NCBI GenBank assembly: GCA_050943595.1
Contig: JBMNPM010000004.1
Coordinates: 1-64,000, forward strand
DNA from: JAXGXJ01 sp050943595
GTDB taxonomy: Bacteria; Actinomycetota; Thermoleophilia; RBG-16-64-13
Length of the DNA: 64,000 nt
Direction: 5' to 3'
This document shows positions 1 through 8,947 of this stretch, one piece after another. Each line of letters opens with the position of its first letter. The first letter of the stretch is position 1. The notes beneath the pieces were generated by a model. The model was not told the DNA's origin and searched no databases. It worked only from the letters and a program-made list of their open reading frames with translations. The position numbers and the translations under genes were made by a program.

Positions 1-2
1 CC

Positions 3-44
3 AAAGACATCAACGTAGGAGACATCGCCGTCTGGAAGGCGTAA
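3..44 (+). CDS. C-terminal end of an unidentified protein
   Basis: The window opens inside a reading frame whose last 13 codons read KDINVGDIAVWKA before a TAA stop. A strong terminator hairpin follows 36 bases later, so this is the end of a transcription unit lying upstream of the livK operon. Too little is visible to name the protein. Confidence 0.5.
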   Translation, partial: KDINVGDIAVWKA

Positions 45-80
45 GTACAACCTCAACCATCTAAGACGGATCTCTTAAGG

Positions 81-115
81 GACCAGGGCGCCTCGACTGA
101 GGCGCCCTGGTCTTG
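81..115 (+). terminator. Rho-independent terminator
   Basis: A perfect 14-bp stem (81-94 with 99-112) closes on a GACT loop and is followed by a short T-rich tail. It separates the upstream gene from livK. Confidence 0.8.
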
Positions 116-258
116 TAGCATAATGGCGCCAACAATGGTATTAAAGAAGAATATGGGAGAGGAGTTGCGGGAAATGCGCTGGGAGGAAGACGCCGGCATA
201 AGTCGATGCGGTTCTGGCGCGAGTCGGGTAGATGTTGAGGTACAAAGAAAGGAATACC

Positions 259-1683
259 ATGGCGGACAATGACAGGATCGATGAAGGTCAACACGAGGAG
301 GGCCTCCTTGAGAAGACCGTCAGCCGGCGTCAGTTCCTGAAGGTGGCAGGCGTCGCCGGAGCAGCCATAGGCTTGAGTGGCGGTCTGGGCGGATTGCTGG
401 CGGCCTGCGGCGACGGAGAGACGACGGCCACCACCGGCACCGGGGGGGCTGGGACGGATGTGTCTGCCGGCGCTGAAGAGGGCGACCGGATCAAGGTAGG
501 TTTTGTGGCTCCGCTCACGGGTCCCTTGGCATCGTTTGGTGTCCCCGACAAGTACTGTGTGGATCGTTGGAACGAGGCCGTCGCCGATGGTGTCGTATGT
601 GGGGACAACAAGAACCATAAGTTCGACATCAAGATCAGTGACAGCCAGTCCGACTCCAACCGTGCCGCGCAGGTGGCGGGGGACCTCATCAACAACGATG
701 GCGTCGACATGATAGTAGTGGCGTCGACTCCCGACACCGTCGCTCCGGTGGCCGACCAGTGCGAGGCTCTGGAGACGCCCTGTTTCTCTGACGATTGTCC
801 TTGGCAGCCGTACGTGGGGACCCGGTCCAGCGGTGATCTCAGCGCCACTTTCAAATGGACGTACCACTTCTTCTGGGGCCTGGAAGACATGGTGATTAAC
901 TACCAGGACATATGGTCCCAAATGGATACCAACAAGGTTGTTGGCGCCCTGTGGCCGAACGACGCCGACGGAAATGCCTACCGCAAGGAGTTTACCCCCG
1001 CCCTAGAGGCCTCCGGCTACAAGCTGATTGACCCGGGTGCCTATCAAAATTTTAGCGAGGACTTCACTGAGCAGATCAATGCGTTCAAGGCGGCGGGCTG
1101 CGAGATCATCACCGGTGTGCCCCAGCCGCCCGATGCGACCAACTTCGTGAAGCAGGCCGCTCAGCAGGGGCTCACACCCAAGATCTGTACGCTGGCCAAG
1201 GCTCTGCTCTTTCCGCAGTCCGTCGAAGCTCTGGGGGATATCGGTGACAACTTGACTACCGAGATCTGGTGGTCACCGCGCCATCCCTTCAAGTCTTCGC
1301 TGGACGGCTCAACCTGCCAGCAGTTGGCCGACGACTACGAGGCGAAGACCAAGGGCCAGTGGACACAACCGCTGTTGCACTATGCAGTCTTCGAGATAGC
1401 CGTGGCAGCTGCCAAGTTGGCCACGGACCCGAAAGACAAGACATCTATCATTGAGACCGTTCCTAAGCTCAAGGTGGAGACCATTGCCGGTCTCGTCGAC
1501 TTTACCGCTCCGGTAAAGGAAGGCACCATGCGTCCTCACCAGAACGTGTACAAGTCGCCTCAGGTGGCCGGACAGTGGCAGAAGCAGGCCGCCGGCGCTA
1601 AATATCCTTTCGAGCTGATGATTACCACCAACAAGCTCGCTCCGGAGATCAAGGTCGACGGCACGACTCGTCCCCTCAAATAA
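259..1683 (+). CDS. livK: Branched-chain amino-acid ABC transporter, substrate-binding lipoprotein
   Basis: Extracytoplasmic receptor of a LivK-type (Peripla_BP_6) transporter, 474 residues. The N-terminus carries a twin-arginine motif SRRQFLK (residues 22-28) followed by a hydrophobic stretch and a lipobox LAAC (Cys50), so it is predicted to be Tat-exported and lipid-anchored. The mature part begins IKVGFVAPLTGPLASFG, the usual first strand of the family, and it is followed by the ATPase and permease genes livG, livF, livH and livM. The ATG at 259 is chosen because GAAAGGAAT lies just upstream; an in-frame ATG at 232 lacks a ribosome site. A terminator between livK and livG suggests that the receptor is made in excess of the membrane components. 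The true ligand could be another amino acid or an amide. Confidence 0.9.
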   Translation: MADNDRIDEGQHEEGLLEKTVSRRQFLKVAGVAGAAIGLSGGLGGLLAACGDGETTATTGTGGAGTDVSAGAEEGDRIKVGFVAPLTGPLASFGVPDKYCVDRWNEAVADGVVCGDNKNHKFDIKISDSQSDSNRAAQVAGDLINNDGVDMIVVASTPDTVAPVADQCEALETPCFSDDCPWQPYVGTRSSGDLSATFKWTYHFFWGLEDMVINYQDIWSQMDTNKVVGALWPNDADGNAYRKEFTPALEASGYKLIDPGAYQNFSEDFTEQINAFKAAGCEIITGVPQPPDATNFVKQAAQQGLTPKICTLAKALLFPQSVEALGDIGDNLTTEIWWSPRHPFKSSLDGSTCQQLADDYEAKTKGQWTQPLLHYAVFEIAVAAAKLATDPKDKTSIIETVPKLKVETIAGLVDFTAPVKEGTMRPHQNVYKSPQVAGQWQKQAAGAKYPFELMITTNKLAPEIKVDGTTRPLK

Positions 1684-1727
1684 AGCAAACCGGATGTTCT
1701 ACGTCGCCGACCATGCGGCGAGCGCAA

Positions 1728-1766
1728 TAAAACCGGGGTCCACCTTGAGAGGGGGCCCCGGTTTCA
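1728..1766 (+). terminator. Terminator or attenuator between livK and livG
   Basis: AAACCGGGG (1730-1738) pairs with CCCCGGTTT (1756-1764), with a further partial stem in the loop. It lies 46 bases after the livK stop and probably limits read-through into livGFHM. Confidence 0.7.
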
Positions 1767-1912
1767 TATGTATGGGCTATTCGTGACACGTTCTTCTTGA
1801 CCGCGGATGCAGCTATGTGACATTCTGGTGCATTAAGCCATGCACGTGCCGAGAAGCCTGCTTGATAGGAAAGACTCCACATGAGAGGAGCGTTAGATGA
1901 GGGGGTGTGCGC

Positions 1913-2638
1913 TTGACACTAATGCTTGAAACGCTAAATCTTCACAAGTCGTTCGGAGGCGTTCAGGTCATTGATGACCTCAGCATCAGTGTGAGCCAAG
2001 GTGAGGCTTTGGGGATCGTTGGTCCCAACGGGGCAGGCAAGACCACATGGTTCAACTTGATCACCGGAGCGGTCACGCCGGACTCAGGCAAGGTCATCTT
2101 CAACGGTGAAGATATCAGCCGTCGCTCGAGCCACGATCGCTGTCGTATGGGGATAGGCCGCACCTTCCAGATACCGAGGCCCTTCGTGGGGATGACCGTG
2201 TTCGAGAACCTCTTGGTGGGGGCTACACATGGCAGAGGGATGGGTGAACACGCCTCATACGATCGGTGTGTTGAAGTCTTAGAACTGACCGGCATGACTA
2301 AAAAGGCCAATGTCCTTGCCGGCGCCCTGCCTCTGTTGGATCGTAAGCGACTCGAGCTTGCTCGGGCTCTGGCCACCGATCCCAAACTGCTGCTCCTGGA
2401 CGAGATCGCCGGTGGGCTCACCGAGGCCGAAGTCGAGGAGCTGCTCGTTGATATCAACGGTTACCGGAAGTTGGGCATCACTATCGTATGGATTGAACAC
2501 ATTGTGCGCGCCCTCCTGGCCGTGGTCGACCGCATCGCCGTCATCCATTTTGGACGTAATCTGTGCGAAGGCGATCCGCACGAGGTCATGAGCAGTGCAG
2601 AAGTGCAGGCCTGCTATATGGGAGGCACGCCGGAATGA
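1913..2638 (+). CDS. livG: Branched-chain amino-acid ABC transporter ATPase LivG
   Basis: Cytoplasmic ATPase of the LivGF pair that powers uptake. It has Walker A GPNGAGKTT, an LLLLDE Walker B followed by IAGGLTEAE, and the long insertion before the signature typical of LivG. The signature is not the canonical LSGGQ but LPLLDRKRLELARAL, a variant I believe occurs in some LivG-like ATPases. Start choice is uncertain: GAGGGGG (1899-1905) is well spaced for TTG at 1913, GTG at 1907 is too close and ATG at 1922 too far. It overlaps livF by four bases (ATGA), so the two ATPases are translationally coupled. Confidence 0.88.
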   Translation: MTLMLETLNLHKSFGGVQVIDDLSISVSQGEALGIVGPNGAGKTTWFNLITGAVTPDSGKVIFNGEDISRRSSHDRCRMGIGRTFQIPRPFVGMTVFENLLVGATHGRGMGEHASYDRCVEVLELTGMTKKANVLAGALPLLDRKRLELARALATDPKLLLLDEIAGGLTEAEVEELLVDINGYRKLGITIVWIEHIVRALLAVVDRIAVIHFGRNLCEGDPHEVMSSAEVQACYMGGTPE

Positions 2639-3333
2639 GCCTACTGCAAATTGAAAACGCCAACGCCTACTATGGAGATTTCCAGGCGCTCTACGACATC
2701 AATCTTGAGATCAATGAAGGTGACGTCTTCGCCTGCATAGGCGCCAACGGGGCCGGGAAGAGCACTATGCTGAAGATGATCTCGGGCTCCGTGGTGCCAC
2801 GAGAGGGTCGCGTTCTGTTCGACGGCCGGCCTATAGACCATGTGCCGCCGCACAAGCGCGTAGAGATGGGTATTGCGACGGTACCCGAAGGCCGTCAGAT
2901 ATTCCCCAGCCTTACCGTGCACGAGAACCTGCTGATCGGTGCGTACCGGGGCCGCAAGGGGCCTTGGACGACCGACGCCATCTATGAGTTGTTCCCTCTA
3001 CTCGTCCCCCTGGCGAAACGCCAGGCTTCGGCGCTGTCGGGCGGCGAGCAGCAGTCGGTCGCTATTGGCCGTGCGCTCATGGCCAACCCTCGACTCATTC
3101 TCATGGATGAGGTCTCTCTCGGCCTGGCGCCTGTGATCATCAAGCGGATCTACGACGCCTTTCCTCGGATTCTGGGGACCGGTTGTACTATTCTCGTGGT
3201 GGAACAGGATGTTCAGCACGTGCTCACCGTGGCTAAGCACGTAGCCTGTTTCCTTGCCGGGCGCATCGCTCTGCAGGGCACCCCGGACGAATTGACGACC
3301 GAACAGATAACCGCAGCCTACTTCGGGGTGTAG
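2635..3333 (+). CDS. livF: Branched-chain amino-acid ABC transporter ATPase LivF
   Basis: Second ATPase of the transporter. Visible motifs are Walker A GANGAGKST, signature LSGGEQQSVAIGRAL and Walker B LILMDEVSLGLAP; the start MSLLQIENANAYYGDFQAL is typical of LivF. The ATG at 2635 overlaps the livG stop as ATGA. Serine in place of the usual arginine after the signature (EQQSVAIG, commonly EQQMLAIG) is a small deviation and is unlikely to abolish function. 232 residues, the normal LivF length. livH follows after two bases. Confidence 0.92.
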   Translation: MSLLQIENANAYYGDFQALYDINLEINEGDVFACIGANGAGKSTMLKMISGSVVPREGRVLFDGRPIDHVPPHKRVEMGIATVPEGRQIFPSLTVHENLLIGAYRGRKGPWTTDAIYELFPLLVPLAKRQASALSGGEQQSVAIGRALMANPRLILMDEVSLGLAPVIIKRIYDAFPRILGTGCTILVVEQDVQHVLTVAKHVACFLAGRIALQGTPDELTTEQITAAYFGV

Positions 3334-3335
3334 AT

Positions 3336-4208
3336 ATGGACTGGGCAAATGCAGCTGTTCAAGGGATTCTTCTGGGAGGTCTCTACTCACTGTTCGCCGT
3401 GGGACTCTCCTTGGTGTTTGGGACCATGCGTCTCACGAACCTTGCTCACGGTGACTTAACGATCCTTCCGGCGTACTTCGCGCTGCTCATCGTCAATGCG
3501 CTCCGTTTCAATCCGTTTTACTCCATACCTATCACGATGGTCATCATGTTCATCGTGGGCTATCTGTTGCAACGGGGTCTACTCAACCTGATTGTCGGGT
3601 CTGGAGACATGCCGGGGGTAATTGTCACCTTCGCCTTGTCGATGGTCATCCAGAACGCTCTGCTGCTCGGCTTCACAGCCAACTCTCAGGGGCTCGATGC
3701 CGGTGCGATCGAGAATATGAGCATCAGGATCAATGAACGTTTGGCGATCGGTTGGCTGCCGTTGATCATCTTCATCATGGCCCTAGTGGTGATCGTCGCA
3801 CTACAGATTTTCACACAGCGGACTAGGATGGGGAGGGCCTTCCGGGCCGTCTCCGATAATCAGGATGCGGCCCGCTTGATGGGTATCAACACCAAGCACA
3901 TCTGGGCTGTGTCTATGGGTGTGGCTTTGCTCATTGTGACTATCGGTGGTGTGATGATGGCCATTCGCACGACCTTTGACCCGTCACTCGGCAGTCAGCG
4001 CCTCATTTACGCCTTTGAGGCGGTGATCATCGGAGGAATGGGCTCCAGTTGGGGTACTCTGCTGGGCGGTATCGTCCTGGGGTTGGCGCAGACGCTCGGG
4101 GCTCAGGCGTTCGGCTCTGCGTGGTCGATTCTGGTCGGGCACGTAGTGTTCGTGCTCATCTTGGCCTTTAGGCCACAAGGGTTCCTAGCGAAGACGGTGA
4201 CGGCATGA
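3336..4208 (+). CDS. livH: Branched-chain amino-acid ABC transporter permease LivH
   Basis: Integral membrane permease, 290 residues, with about eight hydrophobic segments. The N-terminus AAVQGILLGGLYSLFAVGLSL and the cytoplasmic-loop motif GRAFRAVSDNQDAARLMGI, which contacts the ATPase, are characteristic of LivH. It starts two bases after livF and overlaps livM as ATGA, so livG-livF-livH-livM behave as one translationally coupled unit. Confidence 0.92.
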   Translation: MDWANAAVQGILLGGLYSLFAVGLSLVFGTMRLTNLAHGDLTILPAYFALLIVNALRFNPFYSIPITMVIMFIVGYLLQRGLLNLIVGSGDMPGVIVTFALSMVIQNALLLGFTANSQGLDAGAIENMSIRINERLAIGWLPLIIFIMALVVIVALQIFTQRTRMGRAFRAVSDNQDAARLMGINTKHIWAVSMGVALLIVTIGGVMMAIRTTFDPSLGSQRLIYAFEAVIIGGMGSSWGTLLGGIVLGLAQTLGAQAFGSAWSILVGHVVFVLILAFRPQGFLAKTVTA

Positions 4209-5245
4209 ACAGCACAACATCGACAAGCACGGTTGCCGTGCCGGACTATAAGGTATACGTCTCCAGCCGCATCAACTACATACTCTTAGGCTTCGCGGTG
4301 CTGGTTGTCATCGTCCTGGCGCTCTTCCCCTTCTTCGGTGGCACTCCTTGGACGAGGCGCCTGGTGGATTTTTTCATCTATCTGTCTCTGGCCCAGTTCT
4401 GGAATCTCATGCTGGGCTACGCCGGTCTGATCTCCGTAGGTCAGCAGGGGTACATTGGTATCGGGTCGTATAGTCTGTGGCTTTTTTCAGACATCCTTAA
4501 TATCAACCCCTTTGTCGCGGTGATATTCGCCGCTATCGGTGGGGCTATCATCGCCTTGCCGGCCGCGACCTTGGTCTTTAAGCTCAAGGGTGGTTATCTG
4601 GCTATCGGCACCTGGGTCATTGCTGAGATTCTGCGTCTGATAGTCGCGAACATCAAGCAGACCGGGGGTGGGTCGGGTATCACCATCCAAGCGGCGACCA
4701 AGCTGGGGACCGACATGCGGGTACCGGGCACCTATTGGTGGGCCCTCGGTCTCTCTGTGATAGCCATCGCCGTTACCTATTTCCTGCTGCGCTCCCGGAC
4801 CGGTTTGGCGCTCAAGTCTATGCGCGACAACGACCTGGCTGCCGAGAGTTCCGGCGTTAATCTCTGGCGAACGAAGCTTTACACGTACGTCATTGCCGGC
4901 GCCGGTTGTGCCGCTGCCGGTGCCATCGTGGCAATCCACCTGCTTCGGGTGCAACCGGCGGCCGCCTTCAGTATCAACTGGACCGCCTACCTGATCTTCA
5001 TCACGGTCATCGGCGGTATAGGTACGATTGAGGGACCGATCATTGGTGCGATCATCTACTTTGTGCTTCGCGAGACGACCAGCCAGTATGGAGAGTGGTA
5101 CTTCATCGTACTGGGGGTCCTGGCGATCGCGGTTACGGTCTGGAGCCCGCGTGGTATTTACGGGTACATCGTGCGTAGGTGGAACTTCTTCCTCTTACCG
5201 CTGCAACGGAAGCTCAGGATCTTGAGCAGCGAGGGCAGTAAGTAA
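4205..5245 (+). CDS. livM: Branched-chain amino-acid ABC transporter permease LivM
   Basis: Partner permease of LivH, 346 residues. Diagnostic stretches are YAGLISVGQQGYIGIGSYS and the EAA-like loop GLALKSMRDNDLAAESSGV. About 37 mostly hydrophilic residues precede the first membrane segment. It is the last gene of the unit and is followed by a strong terminator. Confidence 0.92.
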   Translation: MNSTTSTSTVAVPDYKVYVSSRINYILLGFAVLVVIVLALFPFFGGTPWTRRLVDFFIYLSLAQFWNLMLGYAGLISVGQQGYIGIGSYSLWLFSDILNINPFVAVIFAAIGGAIIALPAATLVFKLKGGYLAIGTWVIAEILRLIVANIKQTGGGSGITIQAATKLGTDMRVPGTYWWALGLSVIAIAVTYFLLRSRTGLALKSMRDNDLAAESSGVNLWRTKLYTYVIAGAGCAAAGAIVAIHLLRVQPAAAFSINWTAYLIFITVIGGIGTIEGPIIGAIIYFVLRETTSQYGEWYFIVLGVLAIAVTVWSPRGIYGYIVRRWNFFLLPLQRKLRILSSEGSK

Positions 5246-5300
5246 GGAGATCGCCCCATCGGATGCGAAAGCAGCATTGGACCTTAGAGCGTGAGCAGAA

Positions 5301-5334
5301 CGAGGGAGCACCCGAGGGGGTGCTCCCTCGTTTA
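5301..5334 (+). terminator. Rho-independent terminator of the liv operon
   Basis: A 13-bp perfect stem (5301-5313 with 5318-5330) with a four-base loop is followed by TTT. It closes the livGFHM unit before tatA. Confidence 0.85.
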
Positions 5335-5393
5335 CGGTATCTACTTCGGGTATGCTTGAGAGTAGTGGGGCGAGCGCAAGGAGGATGCTGATC

Positions 5394-5831
5394 ATGCCCA
5401 GTTGGATCGGACCTTGGGAAATAGCGATCGTCGTTGTTCTAGCCTTGCTCATCTTCGGCCCTCGTAAGCTGCCTGATCTGGGGGCTTCCCTGGGCAAGTC
5501 GATACGGGGTTTTAAGAAGGGCCTCAGGGAGACCGAGGACGAGGTCAAGGACGCGGTGGCTGATGTGCGGGAGCCGGCCGGCCGGCCGGAGGCGGAGCCC
5601 ACCCAGATGCCGGCCGTTGAGGCGCCTCAGACTACACCTGTAGCAACGGCACCTGTAGCCACGGCGCCGGAAGTCGAGATCAGGTCAGAGGCTGAGGCCG
5701 GGTCGATAGGGGCTTCGTCAACGTCGGTGGTTGAGCCGACCCGCCCGGTGGCGACTGAGGCACCCGGCCCGGTGGCGACTGGAGACGAGATCGACCAAAC
5801 GGCGCCGGGCGGCACCAACAGGGTCGTATAG
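5394..5831 (+). CDS. tatA: Sec-independent translocase subunit TatA/B
   Basis: Membrane component of the twin-arginine translocation pore, 145 residues. One N-terminal membrane helix (PWEIAIVVVLALLIFGP) is followed by the hinge and amphipathic helix PRKLPDLGASLGKSIRGFKKG and an acidic stretch ETEDEV, the normal TatA plan. The tail is long and low-complexity, rich in Pro, Ala, Thr and Val. ATG 5394 is chosen because AAGGAGG (5378-5384) is nine bases upstream; the ATG at 5385 is too close. No tatC lies nearby. The Tat-type signal on LivK at 259 shows a likely client. The TAG stop coincides with the edge of a dispersed repeat that fills the space to polA. Confidence 0.88.
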   Translation: MPSWIGPWEIAIVVVLALLIFGPRKLPDLGASLGKSIRGFKKGLRETEDEVKDAVADVREPAGRPEAEPTQMPAVEAPQTTPVATAPVATAPEVEIRSEAEAGSIGASSTSVVEPTRPVATEAPGPVATGDEIDQTAPGGTNRVV

Positions 5832-5957
5832 AACGCGCTGAGCGGCACGATAGTACGTCATTGGTCGCGCGAATAGCGCTGCTATTTGCGCCTCCTCTAC
5901 CCTTCTATTGCGTGTGCTGATCGCGTTCTGGCCGCGAAGCGTCATAGTTCAGCAGCC
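5831..5957 (+). repeat. MITE-like dispersed repeat, copy A
   Basis: About 127 bases closely match the element at 59911-60062: GAACGCGCTGAGCGGCACGA at its left, a central hairpin built on GCGAATAGC/GCTATTTGC, and TTCAGCAGCC (5948-5957) at its right. The left terminal GGCTGCTGAA is absent here because similarity begins at the last base of the tatA stop codon. Confidence 0.75.
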
Positions 5958-6067
5958 TGCTGGGCGGCGCTGCGGCCGGATCCGGCCGGCTGCGTCACTT
6001 GGGGTACCGCGGCAGTCTGAATACACTGCGTAGCAATGCATTGAACCCCGGCGGGAGGATGGTCTTC

Positions 6068-8770
6068 ATGGAGAGTGTGTGCCCAAGGCCCGGTGAGCAC
6101 GGTCCCCTGTTCTTGTTGGACGGCAACAATATGGCGTTCCGGGCTTTCTACGCCCTACCCTCGGACATCAGCACGTCTCTGGGGTTTCCCACCAACGCAC
6201 TCTATGGATTCAGTTCCATGATCATCAAGATCCTCGACGAGTATCGGCCTGCAGCGGTCATCGTGGCCTGGGATTGCGCTGAAAAGACCTTCCGGCACGA
6301 AGACTTCGAGGAGTACAAGGCTCAGCGTAAGCCTATGCCCGAACTGCTGTCGGAACAGTGGCCCTTCTTCGTGGAATTGTCAGAGGCCTTCGGGTTCATG
6401 AATCTGGCACTGCCGGGCTACGAAGCCGATGACATCCTTAGCACCTTGGCCCGCCAGGCAGAAGTCGAGGGCCGGGAGACCGTGATAGTGACGGGGGACC
6501 GCGATGCCCTTCAGTTGGCGGGCCGGTACGTGCGCATTATGGCCAATACTCGGGGTGTTACCGAGGTAAAGATATATGACCCTACGGCTGTGGAAGAGCG
6601 CTTCGGCGTGCCGCCCCGCCTGATGCCGGACTTGATCGGGCTCAAAGGCGACACATCGGACAATATCCCCGGGATACCGGGTATCGGGGAGAAGACTGCC
6701 GCTCAATTGCTGGCTCAGTTTGGCAGTCTCGAAGAAGTCCTGGCACATGCGAATGAGGTTTCGGGTCCCAAACGTAGGGAGCTTTTGGTTGAGCACCGGG
6801 AGACGGCTCTACTCTCCAAGAGGTTGGCACTTCTGGATGTTGATGTCCCCCTGGATATCACTGCGGCCGAGGTGCAACCGCACCGGCTACAACGTGAGAA
6901 GATCAAGGACTTGTTCGCGCGCTTCGAATTCACCTCCCTTCTTAGTCGCCTTGAGTCTCTCCTTCCAGACGGCTCCTGTGCAGACGATCAACAGCCTCAA
7001 CAGTCCGGAAGTGCAGCGGGATTGCCACCGTCGCTGACCCCGCCTGCCGACACGGCCGGTTGGGCGTCGTGCTTGGACTGGGGGCGTCCCGTAGGGCTGG
7101 CTGCCGGTGAGGCGGCCCCACCGCCGGGGGGCGAGGCGGCTGTCGTTGAGGAGCCTGCCTCTGTTGCCGACAGCGCTGCTTTCGCGTGGCTGGCGCAGGC
7201 AGATGCCTTGTGCGGACCAGAAGACTACGGGACGATGGCGACCGTGCCGGTCCTCGACTTCGCTGGCTTGGGCAACACTGTGCGTCCCTTGTTGGCTCAG
7301 GCAGGTGTCATCTGTCACGACCTCAAGTCGTCGTCGGTGCTGCAGTCGCTCGTGGAACAGGCAGCACATGACACGTACATCGCCGCCTATCTCCTGGCGC
7401 CCGGCCGGCGTGACTATGCCTTGACCGAACTGGCCGCCGAGGAGGGCATCAGAGCACCGGCCTGCGATTCGGCGGAGCCCGGCGCCGTGGATGCTGCTCT
7501 CGTCCTTGCAGTGGCCGCCCGGCAGGAGCGGGCGCTGCGTGAACAGGGCATGTGGGAACTCTTCCGACAGATCGAGCTGCCTCTCACAGGAGTGCTGATC
7601 GCCATGGAACGGGCTGGTATCTATCTGGACTGTTACCAGCTGGGGGAGATCACAGGCAAGATTCAGGACCAACTCGAAGAATTAGAGACGCGTATCTACG
7701 AGCTGGCGGGAGAGCAGTTCAACCTTGGCTCTTCCCAACAATTGGGACGGGTCCTGTTCGATCATTTGGGGCTCCCTCGGCGGCGCAAAACCAAAACGGG
7801 GTATTCCACCGATGCCAAGACGCTCGAATCGCTGGCCGATAGTCATCCCATCATCGGCTATCTGCTCAACCATCGCGAACTCTCCAAGCTCATGTCCACC
7901 TATCTGCTTGCTCTTCCCCCGCTGGTGAACCCTGTTACGGGGCGGCTGCATACCACCTTCAACCAGACCGCCACTGCCACCGGTCGGTTGTCGTCGAGTG
8001 ACCCTAATCTGCAGAACATACCCGTCCGGAGTGCAGTAGGGGCCCAGATACGCCGGTGTTTCCGAGCCGAGCCGGGCTACACGTTTGTCGTAGCCGATTA
8101 TTCACAGATAGAGCTACGCATCATGGCCCACCTCTCCACAGAACCGACGCTGCTTGAATCGTTCCGGGCAGGTGAGGATATCCACACCCGGACGGCGGCG
8201 GAGGTGTTCGAGCTGGCCGAAGCAGAGGTCGACCAGGTACATCGACGCTATGCCAAGGCGGTCAACTTCGGCATCATGTACGGTATCTCGGCCTTCGGTC
8301 TGAGCCGGAACCTGGGTATTGAAAAGGAGCAGGCGGCTGGATACATTCAGGCCTATTTCGAACGGCTGCCGCGGGTCAAGGCCTTCATCGAGGCCACCAT
8401 CGAGACCGGCCGCCGCCAGGGATATGTGGCCACCGTTTTCGGCAGACGGCGGGCCATTCCCGAACTCGCCTCACCCAACCAACAGACGCGCTCTTTGGGA
8501 GAGCGGTTGGCGGTCAACTCCGTTATCCAAGGCACGGCTGCAGACATTATCAAGGTGGCCATGGTCCGGTGTCATGGGCGGTTGCAGCGGGAATGCCCCG
8601 GGGCGCGTCTAGTGTTGCAGGTGCACGACGAGCTGGCGTTTGAAGTGCCAGAGTCTTTGGCGGAAATTGTCAAGGCCGTCGTAGTCGAGGAGATGGTCCG
8701 GGCCTTCCCTATGGACCCGCCCCTGGGGGTGGATGTGGGGATAGGGCCCGATTGGCTCTCGGCGAAGTGA
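6068..8770 (+). CDS. polA: DNA polymerase I
   Basis: Repair and Okazaki-fragment polymerase, 900 residues. The N-terminal 5'-3' exonuclease shows FLLDGNNMAFRAFYALP, GYEADDILSTLA, VTGDRDALQL and the HhH segment GDTSDNIPGIPGIGEKTAA. The middle 3'-5' exonuclease domain is degenerate: no DxE motif is seen, and only HDLKSS and DTYIAAYLLAPG recall the fold. The polymerase part has motif A DYSQIELRIMAHLS, motif B RRYAKAVNFGIMYGIS and motif C QVHDELAFEVPE, so polymerisation should be intact while proofreading is probably lost, as in Taq-like enzymes. A Pro/Ala/Gly-rich linker at about nt 6960-7190 joins the two halves. ATG 6068 is chosen with GGGAGG nine bases upstream. It lies alone between a repeat and rpsA. 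Confidence 0.95.
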   Translation: MESVCPRPGEHGPLFLLDGNNMAFRAFYALPSDISTSLGFPTNALYGFSSMIIKILDEYRPAAVIVAWDCAEKTFRHEDFEEYKAQRKPMPELLSEQWPFFVELSEAFGFMNLALPGYEADDILSTLARQAEVEGRETVIVTGDRDALQLAGRYVRIMANTRGVTEVKIYDPTAVEERFGVPPRLMPDLIGLKGDTSDNIPGIPGIGEKTAAQLLAQFGSLEEVLAHANEVSGPKRRELLVEHRETALLSKRLALLDVDVPLDITAAEVQPHRLQREKIKDLFARFEFTSLLSRLESLLPDGSCADDQQPQQSGSAAGLPPSLTPPADTAGWASCLDWGRPVGLAAGEAAPPPGGEAAVVEEPASVADSAAFAWLAQADALCGPEDYGTMATVPVLDFAGLGNTVRPLLAQAGVICHDLKSSSVLQSLVEQAAHDTYIAAYLLAPGRRDYALTELAAEEGIRAPACDSAEPGAVDAALVLAVAARQERALREQGMWELFRQIELPLTGVLIAMERAGIYLDCYQLGEITGKIQDQLEELETRIYELAGEQFNLGSSQQLGRVLFDHLGLPRRRKTKTGYSTDAKTLESLADSHPIIGYLLNHRELSKLMSTYLLALPPLVNPVTGRLHTTFNQTATATGRLSSSDPNLQNIPVRSAVGAQIRRCFRAEPGYTFVVADYSQIELRIMAHLSTEPTLLESFRAGEDIHTRTAAEVFELAEAEVDQVHRRYAKAVNFGIMYGISAFGLSRNLGIEKEQAAGYIQAYFERLPRVKAFIEATIETGRRQGYVATVFGRRRAIPELASPNQQTRSLGERLAVNSVIQGTAADIIKVAMVRCHGRLQRECPGARLVLQVHDELAFEVPESLAEIVKAVVVEEMVRAFPMDPPLGVDVGIGPDWLSAK

Positions 8771-8854
8771 CGCACGTGATCTACAAGCCTGCTAGTGGCG
8801 AAGAGGTCTTATCTAAGTAGTCCGCCAGGCTGTTGGAGGACTGTTACTTTGCTG

Positions 8855-8882
8855 TTGTTTTTCCTTGTTGCCTAGGTATACT
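8855..8882 (+). promoter_or_regulatory. Probable promoter of rpsA
   Basis: TTGTTT (8855-8860), a 16-base spacer and TATACT (8877-8882) form a sigma-70-like promoter about 65 bases before the rpsA start. Confidence 0.5.
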
Positions 8883-8947
8883 ACGCCCACAACCGCGTGA
8901 TGCACTACTATCGCGTGCATTCCTTTGGGAAGGGAAACGGAAAGTAC

